Source of the DNA: an uncultured Chitinophagaceae bacterium
Lineage (GTDB): Bacteria > Bacteroidota > Bacteroidia > Chitinophagales > Chitinophagaceae
Direction of reading: 5' to 3'
DNA: 46,522 nucleotides
NCBI GenBank assembly: GCA_903884185.1
Contig: CAISDV010000113.1
Location: 1 to 46,522 of the forward strand
Shown: positions 24,397 to 32,277 of the stretch, piece by piece
Position numbering within the stretch: position 1 is the stretch's first letter
How the letters are laid out: every line of letters starts with the position of its first letter
The notes under the pieces: model-generated
What the model saw: only the letters and a program-made list of their open reading frames with translations
Database searches by the model: none
What the model was told of the DNA's origin: nothing
Program-made: the position numbers and the translations under genes

Positions 24397-25623
24397 ATGA
24401 CTCAAGAGGAATTAATACCACATTTATTCAGAACCGAATCAAGAAAGATCACGGCTGTCCTCTGCAAACATTTTGGAATGGAGCATATTGAAATGGCAGA
24501 GGATATTGCCAGTGAAACCTTTTTATCTGCACTTGAAACATGGACCTACAAAGGCATACCCAATAACCCTGTAGCCTGGTTATATGCGGTTGCAAAAAAT
24601 AAAGCAAGAAATCATACCAGTCGCAACAACCTTTTTACAGAAAAGATCGCCCCGCAAATAAAACGATCGATCATAGATAACAATGAAATGGATATTGACC
24701 TGTCGGACCAAAATATTACAGATAGTCAACTCCAAATGCTGTTTGCTATTTGTCACCCGTCTATTTCCAAAGAAGCACAGGTGGGTTTGGCGTTGCGTAT
24801 TCTTTGCGGGTTTGGAATAGAAGAGATAGCTACTGCTTTTTTAACCAATAAAGAAACGGTCAGCAAACGGTTACAAAGAGCCAAGGAGAAGTTAAGGGTA
24901 GGTAAAGTATCTATTGTCATTCCGACTGACACGGAGATTGGAGAAAGATTAGAAGCCGTTCTCACTACCATTTATCTTCTTTATAACGAAGGGTATTATT
25001 CTGAAAGTAGCGATATAGTGCTACGCAAAGACCTATGCCTGGAAGCCATGCGGCTGGCTTATTTGTTGGTCGAAAATGAACAAACCAATCAACCAGCAGT
25101 TAATGCCCTGCTGGCATTGATGTGTTTTCACTCTTCCCGGTTTGAAGCAAGGATCAGCAATAATGGTGAAGTCGTTTTATACCAGGACCAGGATGAAACA
25201 CTTTGGAATGATGAACTAATAGCAAAGGGCGCTTACTTTCTTCAGCAGGCATCAAAGGGGGATCAAATGTCGAAGTACCATTTGGAAGCCAGCATTGCTT
25301 ACTGGCATACCATTAAAGCCGATACAAAAGAAAAATGGGAGAATATTTTACAGCTCTTTAATCAATTATTACAAATAGAATACTCACCTGTTGCGGCACT
25401 CAACAGAACCTATGCGCTTTCAAAAGTTCATGGAAATGAACGGGCTATTGTTGAAGCCGAAAAACTTGGCCTCACAGAAAATCATTTTTATTTTACTTTG
25501 CTGGGCGAATTGTATAAGGGGGTAGACAATGAGAAAGCAAAATCAAATTTTCAGAAAGCATTGGCGTTGGCAAAAACACAGTCAGATAAATTGACGATTC
25601 AAAAGCAAATTGAGGAATTATAA
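24397..25623 (+). CDS. ECF42-type RNA polymerase sigma factor
   Basis: The 408-aa protein has sigma-2 (about residues 10-70: AEDIASETFLSALETW, NPVAWLYAVAKNKARN) and sigma-4 (about 115-170: LALRILCGFGIEEIATAFLT, VSKRLQRAKEKLR). A long C-terminal extension of about 230 residues follows with TPR-like helices (YLLYNEGYYSES; NRTYALSKVHGNERAIVEAE; GELYKGVDNEKAKSNFQKAL). This layout and the upstream DGPF gene are the hallmarks of group ECF42, which has no anti-sigma factor and is thought to be controlled through its own C-terminal domain. The flavin reductase gene follows 11 nt later and may belong to its regulon. Confidence 0.9.
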   Translation: MTQEELIPHLFRTESRKITAVLCKHFGMEHIEMAEDIASETFLSALETWTYKGIPNNPVAWLYAVAKNKARNHTSRNNLFTEKIAPQIKRSIIDNNEMDIDLSDQNITDSQLQMLFAICHPSISKEAQVGLALRILCGFGIEEIATAFLTNKETVSKRLQRAKEKLRVGKVSIVIPTDTEIGERLEAVLTTIYLLYNEGYYSESSDIVLRKDLCLEAMRLAYLLVENEQTNQPAVNALLALMCFHSSRFEARISNNGEVVLYQDQDETLWNDELIAKGAYFLQQASKGDQMSKYHLEASIAYWHTIKADTKEKWENILQLFNQLLQIEYSPVAALNRTYALSKVHGNERAIVEAEKLGLTENHFYFTLLGELYKGVDNEKAKSNFQKALALAKTQSDKLTIQKQIEEL

Positions 25624-25634
25624 TTGTTATTAGG

Positions 25635-26180
25635 ATGAGTAGAAAAAAAGTGTTTGCGATTTCCGGGAGCACCCGGGCAAGTTCAACAAATTTGAATTTA
25701 TTAAAAGCCATTGCCCGGCTTGCAGAAGATAAGTTTAGTATTTCTGTTTTCGATGGACTGGCTGATCTGCCGCATTTTAACCCGGATCATGACAATGACA
25801 ATCCTCCAAAAGAAGTCCTTGCATTCAGGAATCAGCTACGTGAATGCGATGGCATATTGATATGCACACCGGAATATGCAATGGGTGTTCCGGGAACTTT
25901 GAAGAATGCGATCGACTGGACCGTTTCATCGATGGAATTTGCACATAAACCCACCGCACTCATCACTGCTTCAACATCGGGGCAAAAGGGGCACCTTTCA
26001 TTAGTGGAAACATTAAAAGTTATTGAAGCAGATATCACAGATGAAACGCAACTGGTGATATCTTTTGCAAGAACCAAGATCAATCATGATTGCCAGGTAA
26101 CTGATGAAAAAACATTGGGAGAGATCAATTTGCTGATTGATGCGTTTGATAAATTAATATCGAATGTAAAAAGCAAATAG
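25635..26180 (+). CDS. NADPH-dependent FMN reductase
   Basis: This 181-aa flavodoxin-like protein of the NADPH-dependent FMN reductase family has the phosphate-binding loop ISGSTRASSTNLNLL, CTPEYAMGVPGTLKNAIDW (the family signature) and a TASTSGQKGHLSL segment at the flavin ring. It reduces FMN or quinone-like acceptors in the cytoplasm. It follows the ECF42 gene by 11 nt and is probably co-transcribed, hinting at a stress or redox response. Confidence 0.92.
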   Translation: MSRKKVFAISGSTRASSTNLNLLKAIARLAEDKFSISVFDGLADLPHFNPDHDNDNPPKEVLAFRNQLRECDGILICTPEYAMGVPGTLKNAIDWTVSSMEFAHKPTALITASTSGQKGHLSLVETLKVIEADITDETQLVISFARTKINHDCQVTDEKTLGEINLLIDAFDKLISNVKSK

Positions 26181-26225
26181 AAAGCTATAGCTCTTTCATT
26201 ACCTGCATTTACATTGCTTTTCACA

Positions 26226-26428
26226 GGTAGCCCCTATGGGGCAATATGATTTTTGATGCCGTTTCTACAAATATGGCACCCCGCTGGGTTGCTCAATTAA
26301 CCATCAAGTAGTTCACTTATTGAAAACAGTTATGTCAAAAAAGTTCACGAGAAATTTCTATGCCCCATGGGGCTACCTATTTGTAACACCATGTAAAAAA
26401 TTATTTTTTGCCCCGTTAGGGGCTACCC
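26226..26428. repeat. Cluster of three GGTAGCCCC/GGGGCTACC palindromes
   Basis: Three related short palindromes lie at 26226-26244 (GGTAGCCCCTATGGGGCAA), 26361-26377 (TGCCCCATGGGGCTACC) and 26409-26428 (TGCCCCGTTAGGGGCTACCC). The first is inverted relative to the other two. This is a REP-like array filling the gap between the FMN reductase and lysoplasmalogenase genes. No coding sequence is visible here. Confidence 0.78.
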
Positions 26429-26440
26429 ATTTGCTAATAA

Positions 26441-27118
26441 TTACTCCTTCTTATTTTTTATTGTCCCCATTGTAATCAGCCCCTGCGCCAGTCCATACGT
26501 GAGCATAATGACCACTCCTGCCAATGGAAATGAATGATAAAATTTATTGATAGCCAGTGAAGAATCGCTCAGTACAAAAAATATCGCTCCGCTGACAAGT
26601 AAGGCTGAAGCCTTCTTTGTAACGGCGCCAACCGAAGCAATACTACTGATGAGCATAAATGTCAATACCACAGAGTATGCAGCAACAGGGATCAGCAACC
26701 CACCTAATTTAGGCCAGAGCAAAGCCATCAGTCCGCTTGTGTAAACCACTATCAGCAATAAATAAAACGGGTACTTTTTAACTCCCATTTTTAAAGAAGC
26801 TCCTGCAGAGAAATAGTAAATGATATAACAGATATGAGCCAGGAGGAACGACACCAATCCCCCCATAAAAAACAAAGCGTCTTTCTGTTCAAATAATAAT
26901 AGTATATCTCCTACCCAACTTAAGAACAAACCTGCCATTACCCATTTCCAAGGAGTGCTTGCAATGGGTTTTCTGTTTTGCCATAATCCCCAGAAAAGCA
27001 TGGGTAGGAATAATGGTTTGCAATATAAATGAGTGGCTGGCATATCTGCTATTGACCCAATGATATCGACCAAAAGCAGTGCAGCGTATATTCCTAACCA
27101 GGCGGGGAATCGTTTCAT
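26441..27118 (-). CDS. YhhN/TMEM86-family lysoplasmalogenase-type membrane protein
   Basis: This 225-aa polytopic membrane protein has about seven or eight hydrophobic segments. Family features are the N-terminal YCKPLFLPMLFWGLW after the first segment, GLFLSWVGDILLLF with its conserved Asp, FFMGGLVSFLLAHICYI, and the late FVLSDSSLAINKFYHSF. Vertebrate TMEM86 members hydrolyse the vinyl-ether bond of lysoplasmalogens, and in bacteria the substrate is less clear. It faces the divergent lipoprotein gene across a 70-nt shared promoter region. Confidence 0.88.
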   Translation of the reverse strand: MKRFPAWLGIYAALLLVDIIGSIADMPATHLYCKPLFLPMLFWGLWQNRKPIASTPWKWVMAGLFLSWVGDILLLFEQKDALFFMGGLVSFLLAHICYIIYYFSAGASLKMGVKKYPFYLLLIVVYTSGLMALLWPKLGGLLIPVAAYSVVLTFMLISSIASVGAVTKKASALLVSGAIFFVLSDSSLAINKFYHSFPLAGVVIMLTYGLAQGLITMGTIKNKKE

Positions 27119-27188
27119 AAAGCAGATTTATATTGCAATATCGGTTTTTTTGCCTTCAGAAAGTTGGACAAAATTGTACCTTAGGAAG

Positions 27189-27947
27189 ATGAAATTTGCC
27201 TCCCTTTCCCTTGCCATAGTCTTATTGATTATTTCCTGCAAACAACCTGTAAATAATGGAAATAAAGATATCAATCCATCCGCAGACAATGTAATTACAA
27301 AAGATTCTTTCAGTTATCTACCATTTTGGGATTCAACCATGAATCATTATAGAGAAGAAGGTTATATTGATACATTTTCTGTTAATAATAATCGTTTCCG
27401 AGTAGTTTTGGATACAAGTTCCAGCGGCGATGATGTACCCGTTGAAAAGTTGGTGAATGGTCAGTGGAAAAAAATATTTGAGCTCTATATCCTGAGTATG
27501 CATAATGATTATGATAGAAAGCAGGATGTAAACAATGATGGGTTTACCGATATTATATATTCAAACAGGCAGTGGTCAGAGGCATATCTCTTCAATAAAG
27601 AAACAGGATCTTTCGATACGAGTATTGTAAATCTGGCATCAGAATGGACACTGATCGATACAAGCCATAATATCTATTGCAATACACTTAATGTAAAGGG
27701 CGACCAGGGTAATTCAGAACTTTACACCTTCAAGGGAAATAAAAAGATCATTTTATATTACCTGGATTTTGACAGAGAAATTGATAGCAACGGCGCAAAA
27801 TATTATCCCAAAATGACGCTTTATAAAACCGATGACCTGGGGAAAGAGCATACCATTGATGTTATACCAATACCACAAAATACTGATGATTTCGATTATT
27901 TAACTTATTGGAAATCTCACTACAAAAAATTATTAGGTTATCGCTAA
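27189..27947 (+). CDS. Lipoprotein of unknown function
   Basis: The ATG at 27189 is chosen because it begins a clear lipoprotein signal, MKFASLSLAIVLLIISCKQ, with the lipid-carrying Cys at position 17. The longer upstream frame overlaps the divergent gene. The mature part of about 235 residues has FSYLPFWDSTMNHYREEGYI, a Ca-binding-like or VCBS-like DVNNDGFTDIIYSNRQ segment, and ends in YWKSHYKKLLGYR. No family is recognised with confidence. It is probably anchored in the outer membrane or periplasm and is followed by a GNAT gene. Confidence 0.75.
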   Translation: MKFASLSLAIVLLIISCKQPVNNGNKDINPSADNVITKDSFSYLPFWDSTMNHYREEGYIDTFSVNNNRFRVVLDTSSSGDDVPVEKLVNGQWKKIFELYILSMHNDYDRKQDVNNDGFTDIIYSNRQWSEAYLFNKETGSFDTSIVNLASEWTLIDTSHNIYCNTLNVKGDQGNSELYTFKGNKKIILYYLDFDREIDSNGAKYYPKMTLYKTDDLGKEHTIDVIPIPQNTDDFDYLTYWKSHYKKLLGYR

Positions 27948-27980
27948 TATTGATTTGTAAAAATTGCAATCAAACTATTC

Positions 27981-28524
27981 ATGCCCGAAAATAAAATATC
28001 CGCAAGGGAAATTCAGGAACAAGACATTGAACCCATCATCAATTATTGGCTAAACGCCAGCGATGAATTCATGACCGGTATGGGTGTTGACCTAACCAAA
28101 ATGCCCACCCGTGAACAATGGCGAAACTTTCTACATGAGCAATTAAGTCAATCTTACAAAGAAAAAAAATCATATTGCATTGTCTGGCTGCTGAACGATC
28201 AACCTGTAGGTCATTCAAATATTAGTAAGATCATTTTTGGCAAAGAAGCATTCATGCACCTGCACTTATGGAATAAAGATACCCGGCAAAAAGGGCTGGG
28301 GACAGATCTCGTAAAAAAGACACTGCCATATTATTTTAATAACATGGAGCTTCAAACATTGTATTGCGAACCCTATGCATTGAATCCTCCACCCAATAAA
28401 ACACTTAAGAGAGTCGGGTTTGATCTTGTAAAAGCATATACCTGTATTCCCGGCTGGCTCAACTTTGAGCAGGAAGTAAATCTCTGGGAAATGAAGCGTG
28501 AAAAATTTGAAGTTTACGGGGTAT

Positions 28525-28526
<2 letters not shown>
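27981..28526 (+). CDS. GNAT-family acetyltransferase
   Basis: This 181-aa protein is of the RimJ/RimL-like GNAT group. The N-terminal IREQ-like [15 protein letters not shown] strand, [33 protein letters not shown] (the RxxGxG acetyl-CoA loop) and [12 protein letters not shown] match motifs C-A-B. The substrate is unknown. It is preceded by the lipoprotein gene (33 nt). Its TGA stop codon is the first triplet of a tandem GATACGGGATGCGAGAT repeat array. Confidence 0.85.
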
Positions 28527-28607
<81 letters not shown>

Positions 28608-28611
28608 GTTA

Positions 28612-28706
28612 ATGTACGATTTACGATGTAATATGTTAGATGTATAATAAATTATAGGGCTGACGCACTCTCACACACATCGTACATCTTACATCCGACA
28701 TCTAAC
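28612..28706. repeat. ATGTACGAT/ATGTTAGATGT inverted repeat module
   Basis: TAATGTACGATTTACGATGT on the left and ACATCGTACATCTTACATC...CATCTAACATTA on the right are imperfect inverted copies with a central spacer. Similar modules are at 37733-37815 and 41664-41827. The right arm stops 1 nt before the stop codon of the next gene. Confidence 0.8.
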
Positions 28707-28707
28707 A

Positions 28708-29178
28708 TTACCTATGTTTCCGATGCTTATGATGATGGCTTTTTCTTGGATTGGGAGCAGGCATAGAATGTACGGGATGTGCGCCCTGCTTCCTGCTTTT
28801 ACGGATGAGGTTGCCAAGCAGGAATAAAGTAATTCCAAATAAAGCGAATATGAATTGCAGGAAATTAAATTCCCTGATCATTTCAATTTGTACCAATATC
28901 CAAATAAATACTATCACCCCTTCCGCCATCATTAAGTAAGGATATATTTTTCTATGCTGAAGGGCTATCACTGCAGCTATCGCACTGCAGGCACCAATGG
29001 CAATTAATAATATCCAGCCCGGTGTTGTATAATCTATAAATGGAGTTCCTTTAAGATCAGTTGTCAGCATCCGCATCGAACGGCCGGTGGGGTCAGAGAT
29101 CAGCATATATCCGCCAATCAAGCCCGAAAGAGCAGTGAGTACAAGTATGGCAATACAGAGCTGGCGGGCAGTTCTCAT
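28708..29178 (-). CDS. Four-helix membrane protein with basic His-rich tail
   Basis: This 156-aa protein has about four membrane segments (LCIAILVLTALSGLIGGYML; PGWILLIAIGACSAIAAVIA; YLMMAEGVIVFIWILV; LQFIFALFGITLFLLG). It ends in a positively charged tail, SHHHKHRKHR, that would face the cytoplasm by the positive-inside rule. No family is recognised. The His/Lys/Arg tail could bind metal or nucleic acid, or may simply be disordered. It stands alone, convergent with the acetyltransferase and separated from it by two repeats. Confidence 0.7.
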   Translation of the reverse strand: MRTARQLCIAILVLTALSGLIGGYMLISDPTGRSMRMLTTDLKGTPFIDYTTPGWILLIAIGACSAIAAVIALQHRKIYPYLMMAEGVIVFIWILVQIEMIREFNFLQFIFALFGITLFLLGNLIRKSRKQGAHPVHSMPAPNPRKSHHHKHRKHR

Positions 29179-29231
29179 AAGGCAATTTAAGCAATATTTA
29201 TTGGTGAACTATTTAATTCACCGATTAAAAT

Positions 29232-29265
29232 AAAGCCGGCAAGCAATTGACTGCTCACCGGCTTT
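29232..29265 (-). terminator. Intrinsic terminator after the TonB-domain lipoprotein gene
   Basis: The stem AAAGCCGG (29232-29239) / CCGGCTTT (29258-29265), extended inside by AGCA/TGCT pairing, lies 9 nt beyond the stop of the minus-strand gene. It is followed on that strand by ATTTTAA. It is a plausible terminator although the T run is short. Confidence 0.75.
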
Positions 29266-29274
29266 AGCTGATCC

Positions 29275-29907
29275 TTAATCAAGCTGGTAAGTAATAGGCA
29301 GGGTGAACCTTGTCTTTACATTTTTACCCTTAATACTACCAGGTTTCCAGGTTGGCATATTGTTCACCACTCTCACGGCTTCATCATCAAGGCCATATCC
29401 CAAATTCGCTGATACAGCTTTAGGCAGGTTTACTTTTCCTTTTTCATCTATGGTAAACACCAGTTTCACAGTTCCTTCTTTATTATGATCAATAGCATCC
29501 TGCGGGTATTCTATATGGTCCTGGATATACCTCGCCAATGCATCTTGTCCTCCCGGAAATGAAGGAGCAATGTCGGCACGGTTATAAATGCCTTCATTGT
29601 CCATAGTTATGGCATCATTGGTATTGACATTAACTGTTTCCCATTTGATATAAGCCTTTCCCTTCTTGCTTTTGCGGGCCGGCATTTTAGTAGGGGCAGA
29701 TGGATCCACCTTACTTAAACTGGCATCTACCGGAGGTACAAGCGTACTCGTTGCAGTTGTGCCACCAGAATCAAGTGTTGCCGGTGCTACCGCGACTGTA
29801 GCCATCTTTGAAGTATCAGTCGGACTTGTATTGTTATCCGCGGAATTACAGGCGGAGAAGATTGCCAGGCATGCCATGGCAACAGGAATTAATTTAACGG
29901 TTTTCAT
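29275..29907 (-). CDS. Lipoprotein with TonB C-terminal domain
   Basis: From the ATG at 29907 the product is 210 aa with a lipoprotein signal, MKTVKLIPVAMACLAIFSAC, lipidated at Cys20, then a Thr/Ser/Pro/Ala-rich linker. The last 85 residues form a TonB C-terminal domain: FPGGQDALARYIQDHIEYP, GTVKLVFTIDEKGKVN, LDDEAVRVVNNMPTWKPG and FTLPITYQL. The domain is like that of TonB, but there is no transmembrane anchor or ExbBD-contact segment, so it is probably not an energising TonB. It may instead bind the periplasmic side of outer-membrane proteins. A longer upstream start is less likely. Confidence 0.85.
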   Translation of the reverse strand: MKTVKLIPVAMACLAIFSACNSADNNTSPTDTSKMATVAVAPATLDSGGTTATSTLVPPVDASLSKVDPSAPTKMPARKSKKGKAYIKWETVNVNTNDAITMDNEGIYNRADIAPSFPGGQDALARYIQDHIEYPQDAIDHNKEGTVKLVFTIDEKGKVNLPKAVSANLGYGLDDEAVRVVNNMPTWKPGSIKGKNVKTRFTLPITYQLD

Positions 29908-29978
29908 AGTGATCTTGAGTTTGATGAATGGATATTTCTGCTCTATAAGCAAAAGCCAGACCAAACTCAAAATCATTT

Positions 29979-30114
29979 ACGATTTCAGATTTATAATTTA
30001 CGATTTGCTCACATCCCATATCGCCTGCCTCGCATCACTGATCCCGAATCTCGTATCCCTTATCACATACCCCACATCCCGTATCTCAAATCCCGTATCT
30101 CCTATCTCGCATCA
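29979..30114. repeat. Compound repeat: TTTACGATTT units then CGCATC/CCCGTATCTC array
   Basis: The first 30 nt carry TTTACGATTTCAGATTTATAATTTACGATT, as at 41664-41700. From about 30016 there are direct copies of CCCGTATCTC/CCCGAATCTCGTATCCC, the reverse complement of the 28525-28607 units. The array ends on the TGA stop codon of the FKBP fusion gene (TGATGCGAGATAG on the minus strand). Confidence 0.8.
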
Positions 30115-31773
30115 CTTCACCCCAATCACTTCAATATCAAAGACAAGAACACTATTCGGCGGAATATCCTTACTGCGGCTGCGGATAGAATAACCCAGGG
30201 AAGAAGGGATGATCAAGCGGATCTTGCCACCCACCTTGCATGCAGCCAGGCCCAATTGCCAACCTTTAATAAGTCGTTTTAGGGGGAATGCCACTGTTTT
30301 ATCTCCTTTTGTTCCGTCAAAAACACTTCCATCTTTTAGCAGTGACCCTTTGTAAAAACAGACCGCCGTATCATTTGCAGAAACAAAACGGCCTGTTCCT
30401 TCTTTTAATATTTGATAATACACACCATCGATAGATCCGGTTGTATCAATTTTCTTTGCTGCAATAGCATCCATTATTTCTTTCGTTTCTCTTTGAAGTT
30501 CTGCTGCGCTGTCAATGTTTTTGGTAACATCAATAACAGGCCGTTGCTTATTGGGCATTCGCGTAAATGTATTGTTATATGCTGCATTGGAAGGCTGAAA
30601 CCCACCATTCCATAAATAGAAACGATTATAATCATCCGTGCCACCACCATAATCTATCCTGTCGCCCGCTTTGCCTGTGGCATCATAAGAAAATTTAGCT
30701 TGCGTCAATTCCACCCATCGCTGGTTACTCCCTTGTACCCACTGGTTGCCGAAATATGCTTTGCGCTGCAACTGTCCATTGATACCCACAAAATTTTCAT
30801 TGAAGGAATAAAGCCCGTGCAAATAATTACCGTCTCTTGGCGCTTTAAAACTCGCTATCAGTTTCCACAATTTTTTCTCGGGCATATAAAAATAACCAGT
30901 GTAAATAGTTGTCTTTGTGGCGCTGTCGGGGATGATCGTTACCAGGAACTTATAAGTGCTATCCGCTTTCCAGTCGTACACCCAGTGACTATGCCCGCCT
31001 GTGCCTTCATTCCCAAATCCTTCTGCCACCACATCTTCACCTTTTGCCATGAGTTGTACCTTATTGCTGTCGGCCACTTTGTTCCTGTCAACCGCTTCAT
31101 TGCCTGCATCCCAAATGGAAAAAATTACACGCCTTTCTTTTTCACCATTCACCTGTATTCCAAAATATCCTCTTGAAAACCCTGTTGCCATATAATAACT
31201 GTGCACAATATCATTTCCTTTGGGAACAGTAACCTCATCGTAAAACTGAATGGCTTTCAGGCTATCGTCCAATGGATATTTTAAATGCACGGAAGCGGCA
31301 TTGCGTCTCGGCATTTTATTGAAATGAATATTATTGATTGCATCGCCACTCAATTGTAATGACCTGATATCTGTCTTTCCAGCAGCGCTCATTAAACTCA
31401 GTACAGCAGTATAATAACCGGGTTGTAAAATTTGAACAGTATGTTTTTTTGTGGATTGATATGAATTGCTTTTAGGGATATTCACTGTAAAACGGCTACC
31501 TGCAATTTCGATAGTAACGGTACTGTTTGCCAGAGCGTTTTTCGCATCAAGGTTCAACACCAACTTTCCTGTATCACGGAGGTAAAAATGAAATTCAATT
31601 TTTTGTTTGGGATTGGACCAGCCCGATAGACCTGTTTTATCGCTGAACATGTCTTCCTCATTTTTTTCTGCAGGAACAGCATAAGCGGTATATGCAGGAA
31701 TACTGACTGTTGTTTGAGCTGTAAGTGCAAAAGAAATGGTCAATCCTAAAAAAAATAAGATACAACGTTGCAT
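30112..31773 (-). CDS. Exported DUF5077-DUF3472 protein fused to an FKBP-type prolyl isomerase
   Basis: From the ATG at 31773 the product is 553 aa with a signal peptide (FFLGLTISFALTAQ). Domains in order are a beta-sandwich like DUF5077 (about residues 20-150, IEFHFYLRDTGKLVLNLDA and TVTIEIAGSRFTVNIPKS), then DUF3472 (about 155-415, KAIQFYDEVTVPKG; SYYMATGFSRGYFGIQVNG; RRVIFSIWDAGN; GTGGHSHWVYDW). Last is an FKBP domain (446-553, YYQILKEGTGRFV; FDGTKGDKTVAFPL; KGWQLGLAACKVGGKIRLIIP; LGYS; VLVFDIEVIGV). The FKBP part keeps the main-chain layout of active isomerases. Fusion of a probable carbohydrate-binding DUF3472 region to FKBP is unusual. It probably acts in the periplasm or on the surface. 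Confidence 0.85.
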   Translation of the reverse strand: MQRCILFFLGLTISFALTAQTTVSIPAYTAYAVPAEKNEEDMFSDKTGLSGWSNPKQKIEFHFYLRDTGKLVLNLDAKNALANSTVTIEIAGSRFTVNIPKSNSYQSTKKHTVQILQPGYYTAVLSLMSAAGKTDIRSLQLSGDAINNIHFNKMPRRNAASVHLKYPLDDSLKAIQFYDEVTVPKGNDIVHSYYMATGFSRGYFGIQVNGEKERRVIFSIWDAGNEAVDRNKVADSNKVQLMAKGEDVVAEGFGNEGTGGHSHWVYDWKADSTYKFLVTIIPDSATKTTIYTGYFYMPEKKLWKLIASFKAPRDGNYLHGLYSFNENFVGINGQLQRKAYFGNQWVQGSNQRWVELTQAKFSYDATGKAGDRIDYGGGTDDYNRFYLWNGGFQPSNAAYNNTFTRMPNKQRPVIDVTKNIDSAAELQRETKEIMDAIAAKKIDTTGSIDGVYYQILKEGTGRFVSANDTAVCFYKGSLLKDGSVFDGTKGDKTVAFPLKRLIKGWQLGLAACKVGGKIRLIIPSSLGYSIRSRSKDIPPNSVLVFDIEVIGVK

Positions 31774-31829
31774 ACAATTGGTTTTGGGAATCAAACTTAA
31801 CGAAAGCATATTATCCGGAGGCCAAAAGA

Positions 31830-32213
31830 TCAAATTGCATTAAACCACACGGGTTTTTTACTCGCGGGCGAAGCATTATAGTTAATGAACAACTCCTCTC
31901 CTTTTTTAATATCCTTCACTGTTGTAATGGTCATTAATTCATGAGCAAAATCCATATCATAATCGCAGTTGGCATCATAATCATGGTTATAAATGGAGAT
32001 ATAACCCAATCCCAGTGCACCTTTTGTTCCATCATTTCCCCATTCAAAAAAATAATCGTAGAGTTTTGTCTCTTCTGCTTTTTTTCTTTCCACGCTGCTG
32101 AATACCAATACAGGTGATATTTCAATAACAATACCGGCAGCAATATTTTCTGTTGTAAAAACGCCATTCCCTCCTTTGGGTGAAGGGGCTACAGTTAAGA
32201 AAGGCAATATCAT
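31830..32213 (-). CDS. Small SET-domain protein
   Basis: This 127-aa protein is almost entirely a minimal SET fold. It has KGGNGVFTTENIAAGIVIE (the GxG SAM loop, residues 14-32), YNHDYDANCDY (the NHxxxxN SAM/catalytic motif, Asn76-Asn82) and KKGEELFINY (the catalytic Tyr112 region). SET proteins methylate lysines using S-adenosylmethionine. The target here is unknown; bacterial members are often small and modify ribosomal or DNA-binding proteins. It is monocistronic, diverges from the magnesium transporter and has no signal peptide. Confidence 0.85.
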   Translation of the reverse strand: MILPFLTVAPSPKGGNGVFTTENIAAGIVIEISPVLVFSSVERKKAEETKLYDYFFEWGNDGTKGALGLGYISIYNHDYDANCDYDMDFAHELMTITTVKDIKKGEELFINYNASPASKKPVWFNAI

Positions 32214-32277
32214 GTGATTGTTTAAGCCGGTGAAGGTAAAGCAAAGAGCTATTTCAAATTTTCACCTACAAAATCAA

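Noticed and set aside
27033-27188. N-terminal extension of the lipoprotein frame
   Set aside because: It runs antisense through the start of the lysoplasmalogenase gene and would bury the clear lipoprotein signal that begins at 27189.
29908-29976. Longer start for the TonB-domain lipoprotein
   Set aside because: It would place 23 residues ahead of a complete lipoprotein signal peptide that ends in the lipidated Cys.
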